This document shows, in pieces, positions 1 through 8,401 of a stretch of DNA of 64,000 nt. Source of the DNA: Prevotella sp. Lineage in GTDB: Bacteria > Bacteroidota > Bacteroidia > Bacteroidales > Bacteroidaceae. Position 1 is the first letter of the stretch. The number at the start of each line of letters is the position of its first letter. The position numbers were made by a program, and so were the translations under genes. The stretch covers positions 1-64,000 of the forward strand of contig JAFPVC010000026.1 of the NCBI GenBank assembly GCA_017413085.1, written 5' to 3'. The notes beneath the pieces are model-generated. The model was given only the letters and a program-made list of their open reading frames with translations, ran no database searches and was not told where the DNA came from.

Positions 1-151
1 CAATACTTACCTGACGAAACGTATTTTTAAGACAAGCGGGTACCGCCCGAACCGAACTTTAATTAGTAAGATTTTCAAAGACCTTTTTAGTCTGCAGCGG
101 AAGGCGGCATGACATATTATTGAGTTTTTAACGGACTATTGATAATTTTAT

Positions 152-820
152 TTAATATTTAACTGGCCCATAATGATGGATGGGCTTCGCATACTTTAGT
201 TTCAGGGGGGTGTTGTTTACCATGATTTTTATCTCACGATTCTTGCATTTTACGGTTCCACTTTCTACCAATGGAGATTTTTTGTCGAAACAGACAAGAT
301 AAGTAAGTGAACGATAACAGGTATCATAACTACAAGTGTTAAACTTTGAACGAGGCTCAATCATTAATCTTGGAAGATATCGGTAATCCGCTATGTAAAT
401 AGTCCCCGAAAAGTCAATTGTCTCACCTTCCTTATACAAATATATTGATGCATCAAGGGAATCCGCAGAATCCTGCCAATGCAACTGCGTTGGCATAATT
501 TGATTTCCTTTGTTCGTGAACTCTACACTTACTATTGTATCGATGGAGCCCCCAAAATATGGTGGTAATGCCCTGTAGCGTCCATCACTCCTGATTGTCT
601 CTGGTGGACAGTCAGAAATAGCCGATTCTACAAGATACATCAATGCAGGGGCAGCAGGAAAACTGTCCACACATATACGGGTCATATACATCTTCTCAAT
701 CTTGAAATTCTTCTGACGTATACAGTATTCACCTTGACAGGCAACTACTGCAACCATCGCCAGAACATTTGCTACAATTACAAGAAAGAGCTTTCCTGTT
801 TGCTTTCTCAATTTTTCCAT
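152..820 (-). CDS. hypothetical membrane-anchored or lipoprotein
   Basis: I do not recognise the family. The 222-residue product starts with a short basic stretch and a hydrophobic segment of about 20 residues ending in VVAC at about position 28. That resembles a lipoprotein signal with Cys as the lipidation site, so a periplasmic or outer-membrane lipoprotein is inferred. The rest is soluble, predicted beta-rich and contains several cysteines (CDSF, CPPE, CSYDTC), which may form disulfides. It is the last gene of a leftward group of small secreted proteins. The stretch is visibly richer in A+T than the genes after 2.6 kb, which fits an accessory or acquired region. No catalytic motif is visible. 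Confidence 0.6.
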   Translation of the reverse strand: MEKLRKQTGKLFLVIVANVLAMVAVVACQGEYCIRQKNFKIEKMYMTRICVDSFPAAPALMYLVESAISDCPPETIRSDGRYRALPPYFGGSIDTIVSVEFTNKGNQIMPTQLHWQDSADSLDASIYLYKEGETIDFSGTIYIADYRYLPRLMIEPRSKFNTCSYDTCYRSLTYLVCFDKKSPLVESGTVKCKNREIKIMVNNTPLKLKYAKPIHHYGPVKY

Positions 821-821
821 T

Positions 822-1067
822 TAGCGTATTCTTAATTATCAAAAAGTCCGTTATATCGTTAAACCTGTTTGTGATGGAAGTGGTATAATCAGAACCGTAT
901 GTCCAAATATCATATTTGCCAGCGCTTACACCTGTTATCTCAAGTGTGTGTTTTTCACCACCATCCTCAAAGTAGTAGTTTTTACCATCATGCTTGAGAT
1001 TTACACCGCATAATTTCTTCTTAACGTTTCCTCCAAGCGCGTTTTTTGAGCTTGGAGGAAGTCTATA
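822..1067 (-). pseudogene. possible C-terminal remnant of a secreted protein
   Basis: Between two leftward lipoprotein genes there is an open stretch of about 80 codons with no start codon. It lies in the same frame as the upstream gene, directly after that gene's TAA. The translation has protein-like composition (for example HTLEITGVSAGKYDIWTYG) rather than the pattern of a random frame. It could be the tail of an older, longer gene, cut off by a stop or by recombination. It could also be chance. The hairpin at 1028-1060 lies inside it. Similarity of the translation to the C-terminus of a longer lipoprotein family would support the reading. Confidence 0.3.
1028..1060 (-). terminator. hairpin downstream of a lipoprotein gene
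   Basis: TTCCTCCAAGC at 1028-1038 pairs perfectly with GCTTGGAGGAA at 1050-1060 around an 11-nt loop. It sits 8 nt beyond the stop of the leftward gene at 1068-1877. No clear T-run follows, so termination is plausible but not certain. Confidence 0.4.
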
Positions 1068-1877
1068 TTAATATATTCCGATCGTTTTACTATCGTCGGC
1101 TTTCTTACGTAAAAATATAATATGAGTATTCACTATATATACATACTGTAAGTCATGCTTTGTACGAAAATTATGTTTTGCTGCATATTCATCATATGAA
1201 ACTTTGGTAAGTCCAAACTTTATAGGGGTCTTGAAGTAAATGTTATAATCGCTGAAGATATTCTCTATATCTTTGGCGAATTTTGTTTTCTTCATTATTG
1301 GCGTAAAGTCAAAATACTCAACATTTCCTTTCATTACGCCCTTTAATGTGCCACTGTGTTCCGTGATGTCAATATTCACTTCTCCAATGTCTTCAAATTC
1401 ATACCACAAACCTCCAATATATTCCACACGGAGTTCTTCCTCGCATATATATTTTACATACTTAAGAATATCCAACTGCTCTTGATACGAAGTTTGGTAA
1501 ACATCGTTACCATGCATTCTTGGGGGTAAGCGCTTATCCTTTACCAACTTTGGATAATCAAAATCCACTGTCATTGGATTACCCTGATAGTAGTATAAAC
1601 CACAAATAATATTTATTCCAGGATTTATATCCTGACCTATTTCCGCTCTTATGTGAACATCTGTTGGTTTTCCATTTATCTTAGGATAGAAATAAATATA
1701 GTCTGTGTCATCCGTAAATCTTCTGTCATCTTCATTCAATTTAATATGATGAAGTTCTAACGATATACTGTCTTTAGAGAATACATGCTGCGTCGGAGCC
1801 TGAAACTTCTTCTCTGATTTGCATGATGTGATAGAAAACAGTACTAATACTAATATTCCTATATATTTCATCATCAT
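1068..1877 (-). CDS. hypothetical lipoprotein
   Basis: The 269-residue product begins with a clear lipoprotein signal: a short basic start (MMMKY), a hydrophobic run, then the lipobox ITSC with Cys at about position 19. It is probably an outer-membrane or periplasmic lipoprotein. The mature part is polar, rich in Tyr, Asp and Lys, with no recognisable catalytic motif. Three consecutive ATG codons make the exact start ambiguous by one or two residues. It is followed by the hairpin at 1028-1060 and belongs to the same A+T-rich accessory block as its neighbours. Function unknown. Confidence 0.65.
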   Translation of the reverse strand: MMMKYIGILVLVLFSITSCKSEKKFQAPTQHVFSKDSISLELHHIKLNEDDRRFTDDTDYIYFYPKINGKPTDVHIRAEIGQDINPGINIICGLYYYQGNPMTVDFDYPKLVKDKRLPPRMHGNDVYQTSYQEQLDILKYVKYICEEELRVEYIGGLWYEFEDIGEVNIDITEHSGTLKGVMKGNVEYFDFTPIMKKTKFAKDIENIFSDYNIYFKTPIKFGLTKVSYDEYAAKHNFRTKHDLQYVYIVNTHIIFLRKKADDSKTIGIY

Positions 1878-1927
1878 ATTCCTTTATTATAAAGTTAGCT
1901 CATTTATTTTCTCCATTGAAGTTTTGT

Positions 1928-2302
1928 TTATTTACTAATAGAATATATTAGATCTATCGTAAGACAAGTCCCAACATTGTATGCTACGGATTCCGACGCA
2001 TAGTTGCTAATTTTTTCTCCATACGGATCAAGACCATATAGGAAACGTGTGCCATCTTGAAATACCACCTCCTGCGAGAAATCGCCGTAGTCGCTGAAGT
2101 CATTGAAGTCGTAGATGTCTTCGTCATACACTTCCGTGTAGATGTCAGCATTGCTCGCCTGTGCCCTGCACCATATACCTGTGCTCTGGCTCGTGCATGA
2201 GGTGTTGCTGCCGTAACTTTCGTTGCCGTAGCTCTGGGCTGCGACTTCCACCACCGGCAGCAAAGTTAGCAATAATACTGCTAATGACAAAATCTTTTTC
2301 AT
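1928..2302 (-). CDS. small secreted hypothetical protein
   Basis: The product has 124 residues with a typical Sec signal peptide: a KK start, a leucine-rich core and a cleavage-like AAAQS at about 21-25. The mature part is acidic and rich in Tyr, Asn, Ser and Asp (SYGNESYGSN, DIYDFNDFSDYGDF). The start is supported by an unusually strong Shine-Dalgarno AGGAGGTG about 4 nt upstream. The ATG overlaps the TGA of an upstream open stretch (ATGA), which suggests translational coupling to a gene now reduced to a remnant. Function unknown. Confidence 0.6.
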   Translation of the reverse strand: MKKILSLAVLLLTLLPVVEVAAQSYGNESYGSNTSCTSQSTGIWCRAQASNADIYTEVYDEDIYDFNDFSDYGDFSQEVVFQDGTRFLYGLDPYGEKISNYASESVAYNVGTCLTIDLIYSISK

Positions 2303-2400
2303 TCCGCACCTCCTTTTTTAACAATTATTGTGCGGAAGACTTGACGACCCGACGCGATGTTCAGTACATAAGTGCCGTCGGTGATGTCTGGGGTGATGCT
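2299..2400 (-). pseudogene. orphan C-terminal sorting-domain-like tail
   Basis: About 33 codons end in a stop that overlaps the next gene's ATG. The translation (core DGTYVLNIASGRQ, then IIVKKGG) resembles the last strands of the C-terminal secretion domains common on exported Bacteroidetes proteins, which often end in a GxYVLxI...VVxK pattern. The frame reaches an in-frame TAG about 17 codons further upstream without any ATG, so no complete gene is present. I read it as the surviving 3' end of a deleted exported-protein gene. The strong ribosome-binding site of the following gene lies inside it, at about 2307-2315. Confidence 0.4.
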
Positions 2401-2540
2401 AACAAAAAAACTACTATTAAGGAGATATGAATAAAACCTATAAAACTAACAAAACTGTTAGGGCAATTTAAAGTTTAATGTGTTATATTCAATAAATACA
2501 AGGATGCAGTTTTTTTCAAAGTCAACATATAACAACAATA

Positions 2541-2589
2541 GACAACAGTGGGACGACAAAGCAAAATTAAAAAGTTGTCCTATGTTGTC
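2541..2589 (-). terminator. imperfect hairpin between a gene remnant and the ABC exporter gene
   Basis: GACAACA at 2541-2547 pairs with TGTTGTC at 2583-2589. After a small internal loop, GGACGAC pairs with GTTGTCC with one G-U. It lies about 20 nt beyond the stop of the leftward ABC exporter gene. TTGTC is repeated four times in the area. No strong T-run is present. The rest of 2401-2609 shows only an A+T-rich spacer. Confidence 0.3.
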
Positions 2590-2609
2590 TCGTGTTGTCT
2601 TCTAAAAAA

Positions 2610-4439
2610 TCAGTCCTCTTTTATCATCTGCGATATCAGACCTGCATTCATGCTGCGTGCCGAGGCATCGAAAATTTGCTTGTAGAGGCCGCCCTGACGA
2701 TATAGTTCGCCGGGGGTGCCGTGCTGCACAACGTGGCCATGCTCGAGCACGTAGACGGCATCGCTGTCGATAATCTGCCCTATGTTGTGGCTGATGATGA
2801 CGACCGTGCGGCCGCGCTTGATGGCGTCGATGGAGTTCTTTATCTGCTCGGTGGCGATGGCATCAAGGCTGGCCGTGGGCTCGTCGAGGAAGATGATTGG
2901 CGGATTCTTGAGAAACATGCGCGCTATGGCAATGCGCTGCTGCTGTCCGCCGCTGAGCTGCAGTGCGTCAGACTGGAATCCTCCCGGCAATGCCATCACC
3001 TGGTCGTAGATGAATGCCTTGCGGGCAGCCTCGTGTATCTCCCCGATGGTGGCCGACGGTTTACCATAGCGTATGTTCTCTTCGATGGTGCCACAGAAGA
3101 TGTGGTTTTTCTGCAGCACAAGACCTATGTGGTCGCGCAGTGCCTGAGTGTCCCACTGGCTGAGCGGCACCCCCCCGAGGGTGATGCTGCCGCTGTCGGG
3201 CTGGTAGAACTTGTCGAGCAGGTTGACAATGGTGCTCTTGCCTGCACCGCTCAGTCCTACGAGCGCCGTCACCTTGCCCGGTTCTATGCGCAGCGACAGG
3301 TCGTGCAGCGCATGGGTGCCGTTAGGATAGGTGAACTCCACCCCCTGCATCTGAAAGCCAAGCCCGCCAGACGTTTCCACCTCCGGCCTGAAGCGGCCGG
3401 TCTCCTCCACCTCATGGCCGGCGTCGAGTATGCCGAAGAAGCCCTCTGCATATATCAGGGCATCGTTAAGGTCGTCGTAGATGCGGTGGAGCTGGCGTAT
3501 GGGGGCGCTGACGTTGCCGAAGAGCATCACGTGATACATTATCTTGCCTATGGTCATGCCGGGATAGTCGATAAGCACGAGGTAGGCCGTGAGAATGATG
3601 ATGAGCACCGTGCCTATCTGCTCCACGAAGCTCTTTATGCCCTCGAAGTAGAAGCTGAGCTGGCGCGTGTGCTTCTGCTGAGCCGTCGACTCTTCCTGCA
3701 GGCCCATCTGCTTGTCGGCTTCCAGCGCCTCGCGGTTGAACGACTTGATTACGCCTATGCTCTCTATTATGTTCATTATGCCGTTGTTGATTACCTGATG
3801 CGTGCGGAAAATCACGCGGCGGCCACCCTTCATGCGCGTGCCCTGCCTGACGGTAATGATGAAATAGACCGGCACGATGAACAGTGCCACGAGTCCCACG
3901 TAGACATTGGCGGCAAACATCAGCACGAGGGCTATGACGGCACTGGTGAAGAGCGGCAGTATGTCGACGAAGAAGTTCTTGACCGTGTTCGACAGCGACA
4001 TGGTGCCGTGGGTTATGCGCGTCTGCAGTTTGCCCGGCTCGTTATCCTCGCTGCTGAAATAGGCCATGCGGAAGGTCATGATGCGTTCCACTATGCCCAG
4101 CGACATGTCGCGGCTCACGTTGATGCGTATGTTCTCGCCGAAATAGCGCTGGCCGAAGGTGATGAGCGCCGAGAGCACCTCCTTGCCCAGCAGCACCGCA
4201 CTGATGGTGAGCAGCAGGCGTGCCGCCTCGCCCCACGTGAAGCCACCCTCGGCATGAAGCATGGCATCTATGGCATCAACGGCATGGTCGAGCACCACGG
4301 CGTTGACCTGCGCCATTATTGAGCCGACGAGCGTAAGCACGAGCGTAAGGGTAAGCAGCCAGCGGTATGGCAATACGTATGGCAGCAGCTTGCGCAGCAG
4401 TCCGCCCACATTCATCTTGTTGTCAGTTTGTTGTTTCAT
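2610..4439 (-). CDS. ABC exporter, fused permease and ATPase (MsbA/MdlB type)
   Basis: This is a half-transporter of 609 residues with an N-terminal six-helix type-1 exporter domain (about 20-330) and a C-terminal nucleotide-binding domain. Visible motifs are Walker A GLSGAGKS (about 395), signature LSGGQQQR (about 495), Walker B IIFLDEP (about 515) and the switch histidine ISHN (about 551). Such proteins work as dimers in the inner membrane and export lipids, peptides or drugs; the substrate cannot be read here. I chose the ATG at 4439 because longer frames would run through the divergent promoter. An alternative start is MNVGG, eight codons later. It is divergently transcribed from the phosphoethanolamine-transferase operon. 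Confidence 0.9.
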   Translation of the reverse strand: MKQQTDNKMNVGGLLRKLLPYVLPYRWLLTLTLVLTLVGSIMAQVNAVVLDHAVDAIDAMLHAEGGFTWGEAARLLLTISAVLLGKEVLSALITFGQRYFGENIRINVSRDMSLGIVERIMTFRMAYFSSEDNEPGKLQTRITHGTMSLSNTVKNFFVDILPLFTSAVIALVLMFAANVYVGLVALFIVPVYFIITVRQGTRMKGGRRVIFRTHQVINNGIMNIIESIGVIKSFNREALEADKQMGLQEESTAQQKHTRQLSFYFEGIKSFVEQIGTVLIIILTAYLVLIDYPGMTIGKIMYHVMLFGNVSAPIRQLHRIYDDLNDALIYAEGFFGILDAGHEVEETGRFRPEVETSGGLGFQMQGVEFTYPNGTHALHDLSLRIEPGKVTALVGLSGAGKSTIVNLLDKFYQPDSGSITLGGVPLSQWDTQALRDHIGLVLQKNHIFCGTIEENIRYGKPSATIGEIHEAARKAFIYDQVMALPGGFQSDALQLSGGQQQRIAIARMFLKNPPIIFLDEPTASLDAIATEQIKNSIDAIKRGRTVVIISHNIGQIIDSDAVYVLEHGHVVQHGTPGELYRQGGLYKQIFDASARSMNAGLISQMIKED

Positions 4440-4447
4440 ACAAGGTG

Positions 4448-4455
4448 CAAAGTTA
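4448..4455 (-). promoter_or_regulatory. -7 box for the ABC exporter gene
   Basis: On the minus strand the sequence reads TAACTTTG, matching the Bacteroidetes -7 consensus TAnnTTTG. Only 8 nt separate it from the ATG at 4439, implying a nearly leaderless transcript unless the later ATG is used. Confidence 0.6.
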
Positions 4456-4528
4456 CAAATAATATCCGATTTTTTTGCATAAATGAATAATTTTGGCATT
4501 TTCTCACGTATATTTGAGAAAATATGAT

Positions 4529-4536
4529 TAACTTTG
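4529..4536 (+). promoter_or_regulatory. -7 box for the phosphoethanolamine-transferase-like operon
   Basis: TAACTTTG matches TAnnTTTG and lies 5 nt before the ATG at 4542. The in-frame ATG at 4524 lies upstream of the box, so it should not be on the mRNA. No well-spaced -33 element is obvious. Confidence 0.55.
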
Positions 4537-4541
4537 CACTC

Positions 4542-6335
4542 ATGTTTCTCATTAAGCCCATATTGACACGCATGTTCCTGTTCCTGTACCTGCTGGGTAT
4601 GGCGAGCAGCTTCGTGACCTTGCCCGACGTGAAGGGCGCTCACATATACGAAAATGCACCGTGGGAACTGCTGATTGATGTCTACGTAGTATGCGCCCTG
4701 GTGTGCCTGATACCGCGCGGGCGCATCAGGACTGCAGTCAAGGTGGTGCTGTATGCCTTGATTTACGGCGTCTACATAGTCGACACGTTCTGCTTCGTGA
4801 AGTTCAACAGCACGCTGAACCCGACGATGCTCCTGCTCATGGGCGAGACCACGCAGGGCGAGGCAAGCGAGTTTCTTGCAAGCTACGTTACGCCCGACCT
4901 GATTACATCGCCCTTAGGCACCATACTCTGCGTGGTGCTGGCTCACATAGCGTGTGCCGTGACATGGCCGCGGCTGAAGAAGAAGTGGCACGTGAACCTG
5001 CCCGCAATGCCGCGCAAGGCTTTGATAGCCTGCGAGGTCCTGACGCTGGCAGCATTAGTGGCACTCGCCATAAACGGCTGGGAAAACAAGCGGTTGTTCA
5101 TGAACACCATGTCGTCGCAGACCATAGGCGAGGTGGAGCACTCGCTCGCCATACATCCGCACACCGAGATGTATCAGCCGCCCATGCGCCTGGCATTCTC
5201 CATACGCAGCAACCAGCTCATAGCACAGCAGCTGACGCGCATCCGCGCCACTACCGAGCACACCACGGTTGACTCGTGCGACTTCAAGAGTCCGAACATA
5301 GTGCTTATCATTGGCGAGAGTTTCAACAAGCGCCATGCACAGCTCTACGGCTACGACAAGCCCAACATGCCCAACCAGGTGAGGATGAAGAAGCAGGGAT
5401 TCCTCACGCCTATGCAGGACGTAGTGTCGCCGTGGAACTTGACCAGCTTTGTGTTCAAGCACCTGATGACCACCTACTGCGTGGGCGACTCGATGGACTG
5501 GTGCGACTATCCGCTGTTCTGCCAGTTGTTCCGCGAGGCCGGCTACGACGTCACTTTCCTGACAAACCAGTTCCTGCCTCAGGCCAAGGAGGCTGTATGG
5601 GACTTCAGCGGCGGTTTCTTCCTCAACGACTCCGTGCTCTCGCGCGCACAGTTTGACCACCGCAACGACAAGCTCCACATATTCGACGAGGACCTGCTGA
5701 AGGATCACCGCAACCTGGCCATAGAACGAGAGAAGACAAAGGCAGAGGCAGCACGCAACGACAAGGGCCGCCTGACCATATTCCACCTGATGGGCATGCA
5801 CGTGAACTACCGTGTGCGCTGCCCCAAGTCGAAGATGAAATGGACTGCCAAAGACTATCCGAAAGACATGGACATGCCAGAGAAACGCCGTAAGGTGATG
5901 GCATACTATGACAACGCCGTGTGGTACAACGACTCGGTGGTCAACCAGATAGTAAACCGCTTCAAGCGCGACGAAACAATAATCATCTACGTGCCCGACC
6001 ACGGCGAGGAGGTGTTCGGTCCCGGAGCGCGCCACTTCTTCGGCCGCATGCACGATGCCAACGTAGACAGGCGTCTGGCCGACGAGGAGTTTCGCATACC
6101 CATGTGGATTTACTGCACGCAGAAATACGTGAGGAAACACCGCGACGTGTATAAGTCAGTAAGGGCGGCTGCCAAGAAGAAATACATGACAGACGCACTG
6201 TCGCACCTGCTGCTCGGACTGGCAGGAATACACACTCCATACTACCGCCCCGAATACGACCTGCTCTCGCCGCAGTATAACGAGAAACGTCCGCGACTGC
6301 TGAAACACAAGATTGACTATGACACTCTTAAATAG
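4542..6335 (+). CDS. phosphoethanolamine transferase-like sulfatase-fold membrane enzyme
   Basis: The 597-residue product has about five N-terminal membrane helices and a C-terminal alkaline-phosphatase/sulfatase-type domain facing the periplasm. Visible family motifs are VLIIGES (about 255-260), the likely nucleophile Thr in NLTSF (about 301) and the metal-binding PDHGEE (about 485-490). EptA/CptA-like enzymes move phosphoethanolamine from phosphatidylethanolamine to lipid A or core sugars, often changing resistance to cationic peptides. The acceptor here is inferred. The start at 4542 was chosen because the -7 box precedes it; ATG 4572 is another option. It overlaps the next gene by 17 nt, so the two are probably co-translated. 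Confidence 0.85.
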   Translation: MFLIKPILTRMFLFLYLLGMASSFVTLPDVKGAHIYENAPWELLIDVYVVCALVCLIPRGRIRTAVKVVLYALIYGVYIVDTFCFVKFNSTLNPTMLLLMGETTQGEASEFLASYVTPDLITSPLGTILCVVLAHIACAVTWPRLKKKWHVNLPAMPRKALIACEVLTLAALVALAINGWENKRLFMNTMSSQTIGEVEHSLAIHPHTEMYQPPMRLAFSIRSNQLIAQQLTRIRATTEHTTVDSCDFKSPNIVLIIGESFNKRHAQLYGYDKPNMPNQVRMKKQGFLTPMQDVVSPWNLTSFVFKHLMTTYCVGDSMDWCDYPLFCQLFREAGYDVTFLTNQFLPQAKEAVWDFSGGFFLNDSVLSRAQFDHRNDKLHIFDEDLLKDHRNLAIEREKTKAEAARNDKGRLTIFHLMGMHVNYRVRCPKSKMKWTAKDYPKDMDMPEKRRKVMAYYDNAVWYNDSVVNQIVNRFKRDETIIIYVPDHGEEVFGPGARHFFGRMHDANVDRRLADEEFRIPMWIYCTQKYVRKHRDVYKSVRAAAKKKYMTDALSHLLLGLAGIHTPYYRPEYDLLSPQYNEKRPRLLKHKIDYDTLK

Positions 6336-7377
6336 GACAGAATGTTCCGCCCTGCGCGGACTGGCCATCACAGGCATATTCATGCACAACTTCCTGCATT
6401 GGCTGGGGCCTATGGTGAAGGAGAACGAATATCAGTTTCACCAAAGCAACGTGGACTGGCTGATGCAGATACTGGCCCACCCCGACAAGAACCTGCTGTG
6501 GCAGCTGTTTTCATTCTTCGGACATTACGGCGTGCCGGTATTCGTGTTCCTCAGCGGCTATGGACTGGTGCTGAAATATGAAAAAGACGCCACCCCATCC
6601 CATTCCGACAGCGTGCCGATATTAGGTTTCCTCGCCAAGCACTTCATGAAGCTGTTTCCGATGATGGTATTGGGATTTGCCTGCTTTGCCATGATAGACT
6701 GGATAACGCCGGGACGGCATCACTGGGCTTGGACCGACATTATAGCACAGCTCACGATGACAATCAACGTGCTGCCAAGTCCCGACCGCATCATTTGGCC
6801 GGGCCCATATTGGTTCTTCGGACTGATAATGCAGCTATACCTTATATATATATTGGTACTGCACCGCTGGCGGCACTGGGGCGTAATGGCGGCACTCATA
6901 GCATTGTGCTGGGGACTGCAGGCACTGTGCGCCGACAGTCCTGAGGGCGACACGCTGAACCGTCTGCGCTACAACTGCGTGGGCAACGTATTGCCGCTGT
7001 GCCTGGGAGTAATGCTGGCACGTTTCAAGGGCGATGCAACGAAAATAAGCCGATGGGTGATGCCTGCGCTCTTAGTGGGCAGCGTGGCACTGATAATGGT
7101 GCTCTCCATGTCGTTCCACGGATGGCTGTGGGTGCCAGTATTCATCATTACGGCCAACGTGGCCTTCGTTAAACTGCTGCCCGACCTGTGCATCAGACCG
7201 CTTGACTGGTTAGGCGCGCTATCGGCAGCCATCTTCGTGTGTCATCCCATCACGCGCAAGATATTCATACCTATTAGCCACGGCGGACAGACGCTGGACG
7301 GACCGATGATTTACGTAGTCTCAACACTGGTGCTGGCAATGCTGTTCCGCATGGTAATCAGGAGAATTAAGAATTGA
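6319..7377 (+). CDS. acyltransferase 3 family membrane protein
   Basis: The product is an integral membrane protein of 352 residues with about ten hydrophobic segments. It has the start typical of acyltransferase-3 proteins, where a conserved Arg-Gly pair (ALRGLAITGIFMHN) precedes the catalytic-type His in helix 1. Members transfer acetyl or other acyl groups to sugars or lipids at the inner membrane. The ATG at 6319 lies inside the end of the preceding gene, which indicates coupled expression. Together with the preceding transferase and the following UbiA protein it suggests envelope glycolipid modification. The acyl group and acceptor are not readable. Confidence 0.8.
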   Translation: MTLLNRTECSALRGLAITGIFMHNFLHWLGPMVKENEYQFHQSNVDWLMQILAHPDKNLLWQLFSFFGHYGVPVFVFLSGYGLVLKYEKDATPSHSDSVPILGFLAKHFMKLFPMMVLGFACFAMIDWITPGRHHWAWTDIIAQLTMTINVLPSPDRIIWPGPYWFFGLIMQLYLIYILVLHRWRHWGVMAALIALCWGLQALCADSPEGDTLNRLRYNCVGNVLPLCLGVMLARFKGDATKISRWVMPALLVGSVALIMVLSMSFHGWLWVPVFIITANVAFVKLLPDLCIRPLDWLGALSAAIFVCHPITRKIFIPISHGGQTLDGPMIYVVSTLVLAMLFRMVIRRIKN

Positions 7378-7468
7378 AGAATTGAAAGATTGAAGAATTG
7401 AAGAGTTTAAGAGTTAAGAGTTAAGAATTAAGAATTAAGAGTTAAGAATTAGGGATTAAGAATTGTGA
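7363..7468. repeat. AAGAATTGAAGA-type low-complexity tract
   Basis: About 100 bp of imperfect heptamers and octamers such as AAGAATTG, AAGATTG and AAGAGTTA fill the whole gap between two operon genes. It runs into the last codons of the first. The same type of tract, in either orientation, recurs at 10063-10190, 28196-28287 and 60296-60352. Confidence 0.85.
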
Positions 7469-7471
7469 AGT

Positions 7472-8359
7472 ATGAATTGTGAATTGATAAAACTGATGCG
7501 ACCTTCACACTGGGTGAAGAATGTTTTCATCTTCATGCCGGTGTTCTTCGGGCATGAGATGCTTAACACACAGTTGCTCGCCAACAGTGCGCTGATGTTT
7601 CTTTCGTTCTGCTTCATAGCCTCGGCGGTATATTGCCTCAACGACATGATAGACCTTGAAGCCGACCGCCGTCATCCAGTCAAATGCAAGCGGCCTATTG
7701 CAAGCGGCGCGGTCAGCACGGGGCTGGCCACGATGCTGATGCTTGCACTCACGGCACTGAGTTTCGCAGTATTGTTGCTGCTGCCGGAAAGGGAGTTCAT
7801 AATCGGAGGCTGCTGCACCATACTGGCATACCTGCTCATGGAACTGGCATACTGCACCATACTGAAACGCTATGCCATCATCGACATCTGCATTCTATCA
7901 ATGGGATTCGTGCTGCGCATCATTGCCGGCGGCGCAGTCACGGGCATCATCATCAGCCACTGGCTGATAATGATGACATTCCTGCTTACGCTTTTCCTCG
8001 GCATAGCAAAGAGACGCGACGACGTGCTGCGCATGAATGCCACCGGCATAGCACCACGACATAACACAGGACGGTATAACCTCACATTCGTAAACAATGC
8101 CCTGAACATCACAGGTGCGGTAACGATGGTGTGCTACATCATGTATACTGTATCGCCCGAGGTCACGGAGAACTTCGGCACACGATACTTGTATCTCACC
8201 AGCATATTCGTGTTGGTCGGACTGCTGCGCTACATACAGCTGGCGGTGGTTGACGAGCGCACGGGCGATCCCACGAAGGTATTGCTGCGCGACCGCTTCA
8301 CGCAATTCGTGATAGCGGGCTGGGTGCTGGCCTTTCTAATAATAATATATATAGTATAA
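7472..8359 (+). CDS. UbiA-family prenyltransferase, decaprenyl-phosphate phosphoribosyltransferase-like
   Basis: The 295-residue protein has about nine membrane helices. It carries the first UbiA aspartate motif NDMIDLEAD, followed by KRPIASG, and a second charged loop (AKRRDD). The opening LMRPSHWVKN resembles the group related to decaprenyl-phosphate 5-phosphoribosyltransferase, which joins phosphoribose to a polyprenyl phosphate. The substrate in this organism is inferred only. It follows the acyltransferase gene after a repeat tract and is probably the last gene of the operon starting at 4542. Confidence 0.8.
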   Translation: MNCELIKLMRPSHWVKNVFIFMPVFFGHEMLNTQLLANSALMFLSFCFIASAVYCLNDMIDLEADRRHPVKCKRPIASGAVSTGLATMLMLALTALSFAVLLLLPEREFIIGGCCTILAYLLMELAYCTILKRYAIIDICILSMGFVLRIIAGGAVTGIIISHWLIMMTFLLTLFLGIAKRRDDVLRMNATGIAPRHNTGRYNLTFVNNALNITGAVTMVCYIMYTVSPEVTENFGTRYLYLTSIFVLVGLLRYIQLAVVDERTGDPTKVLLRDRFTQFVIAGWVLAFLIIIYIV

Positions 8360-8401
8360 CAAAAAATTTGACTGAAAACGAAGATAACTTATATAATTGA
8401 A

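Noticed and set aside
2721..4322. Long open frame on the plus strand opposite the ABC exporter
   Set aside because: It is the antisense shadow of a gene with all ABC motifs. Its translation is rich in His, Val and Ala with no domain.
4440..4643. N-terminal extension of the ABC exporter
   Set aside because: It would run back across its own -7 box and into the divergent gene; the extra residues have no exporter-like features.
5055..6140. Long open frame on the minus strand opposite the phosphoethanolamine-transferase-like gene
   Set aside because: Shadow of a clear sulfatase-fold gene; composition typical of antisense frames (His/Val/Leu-rich).
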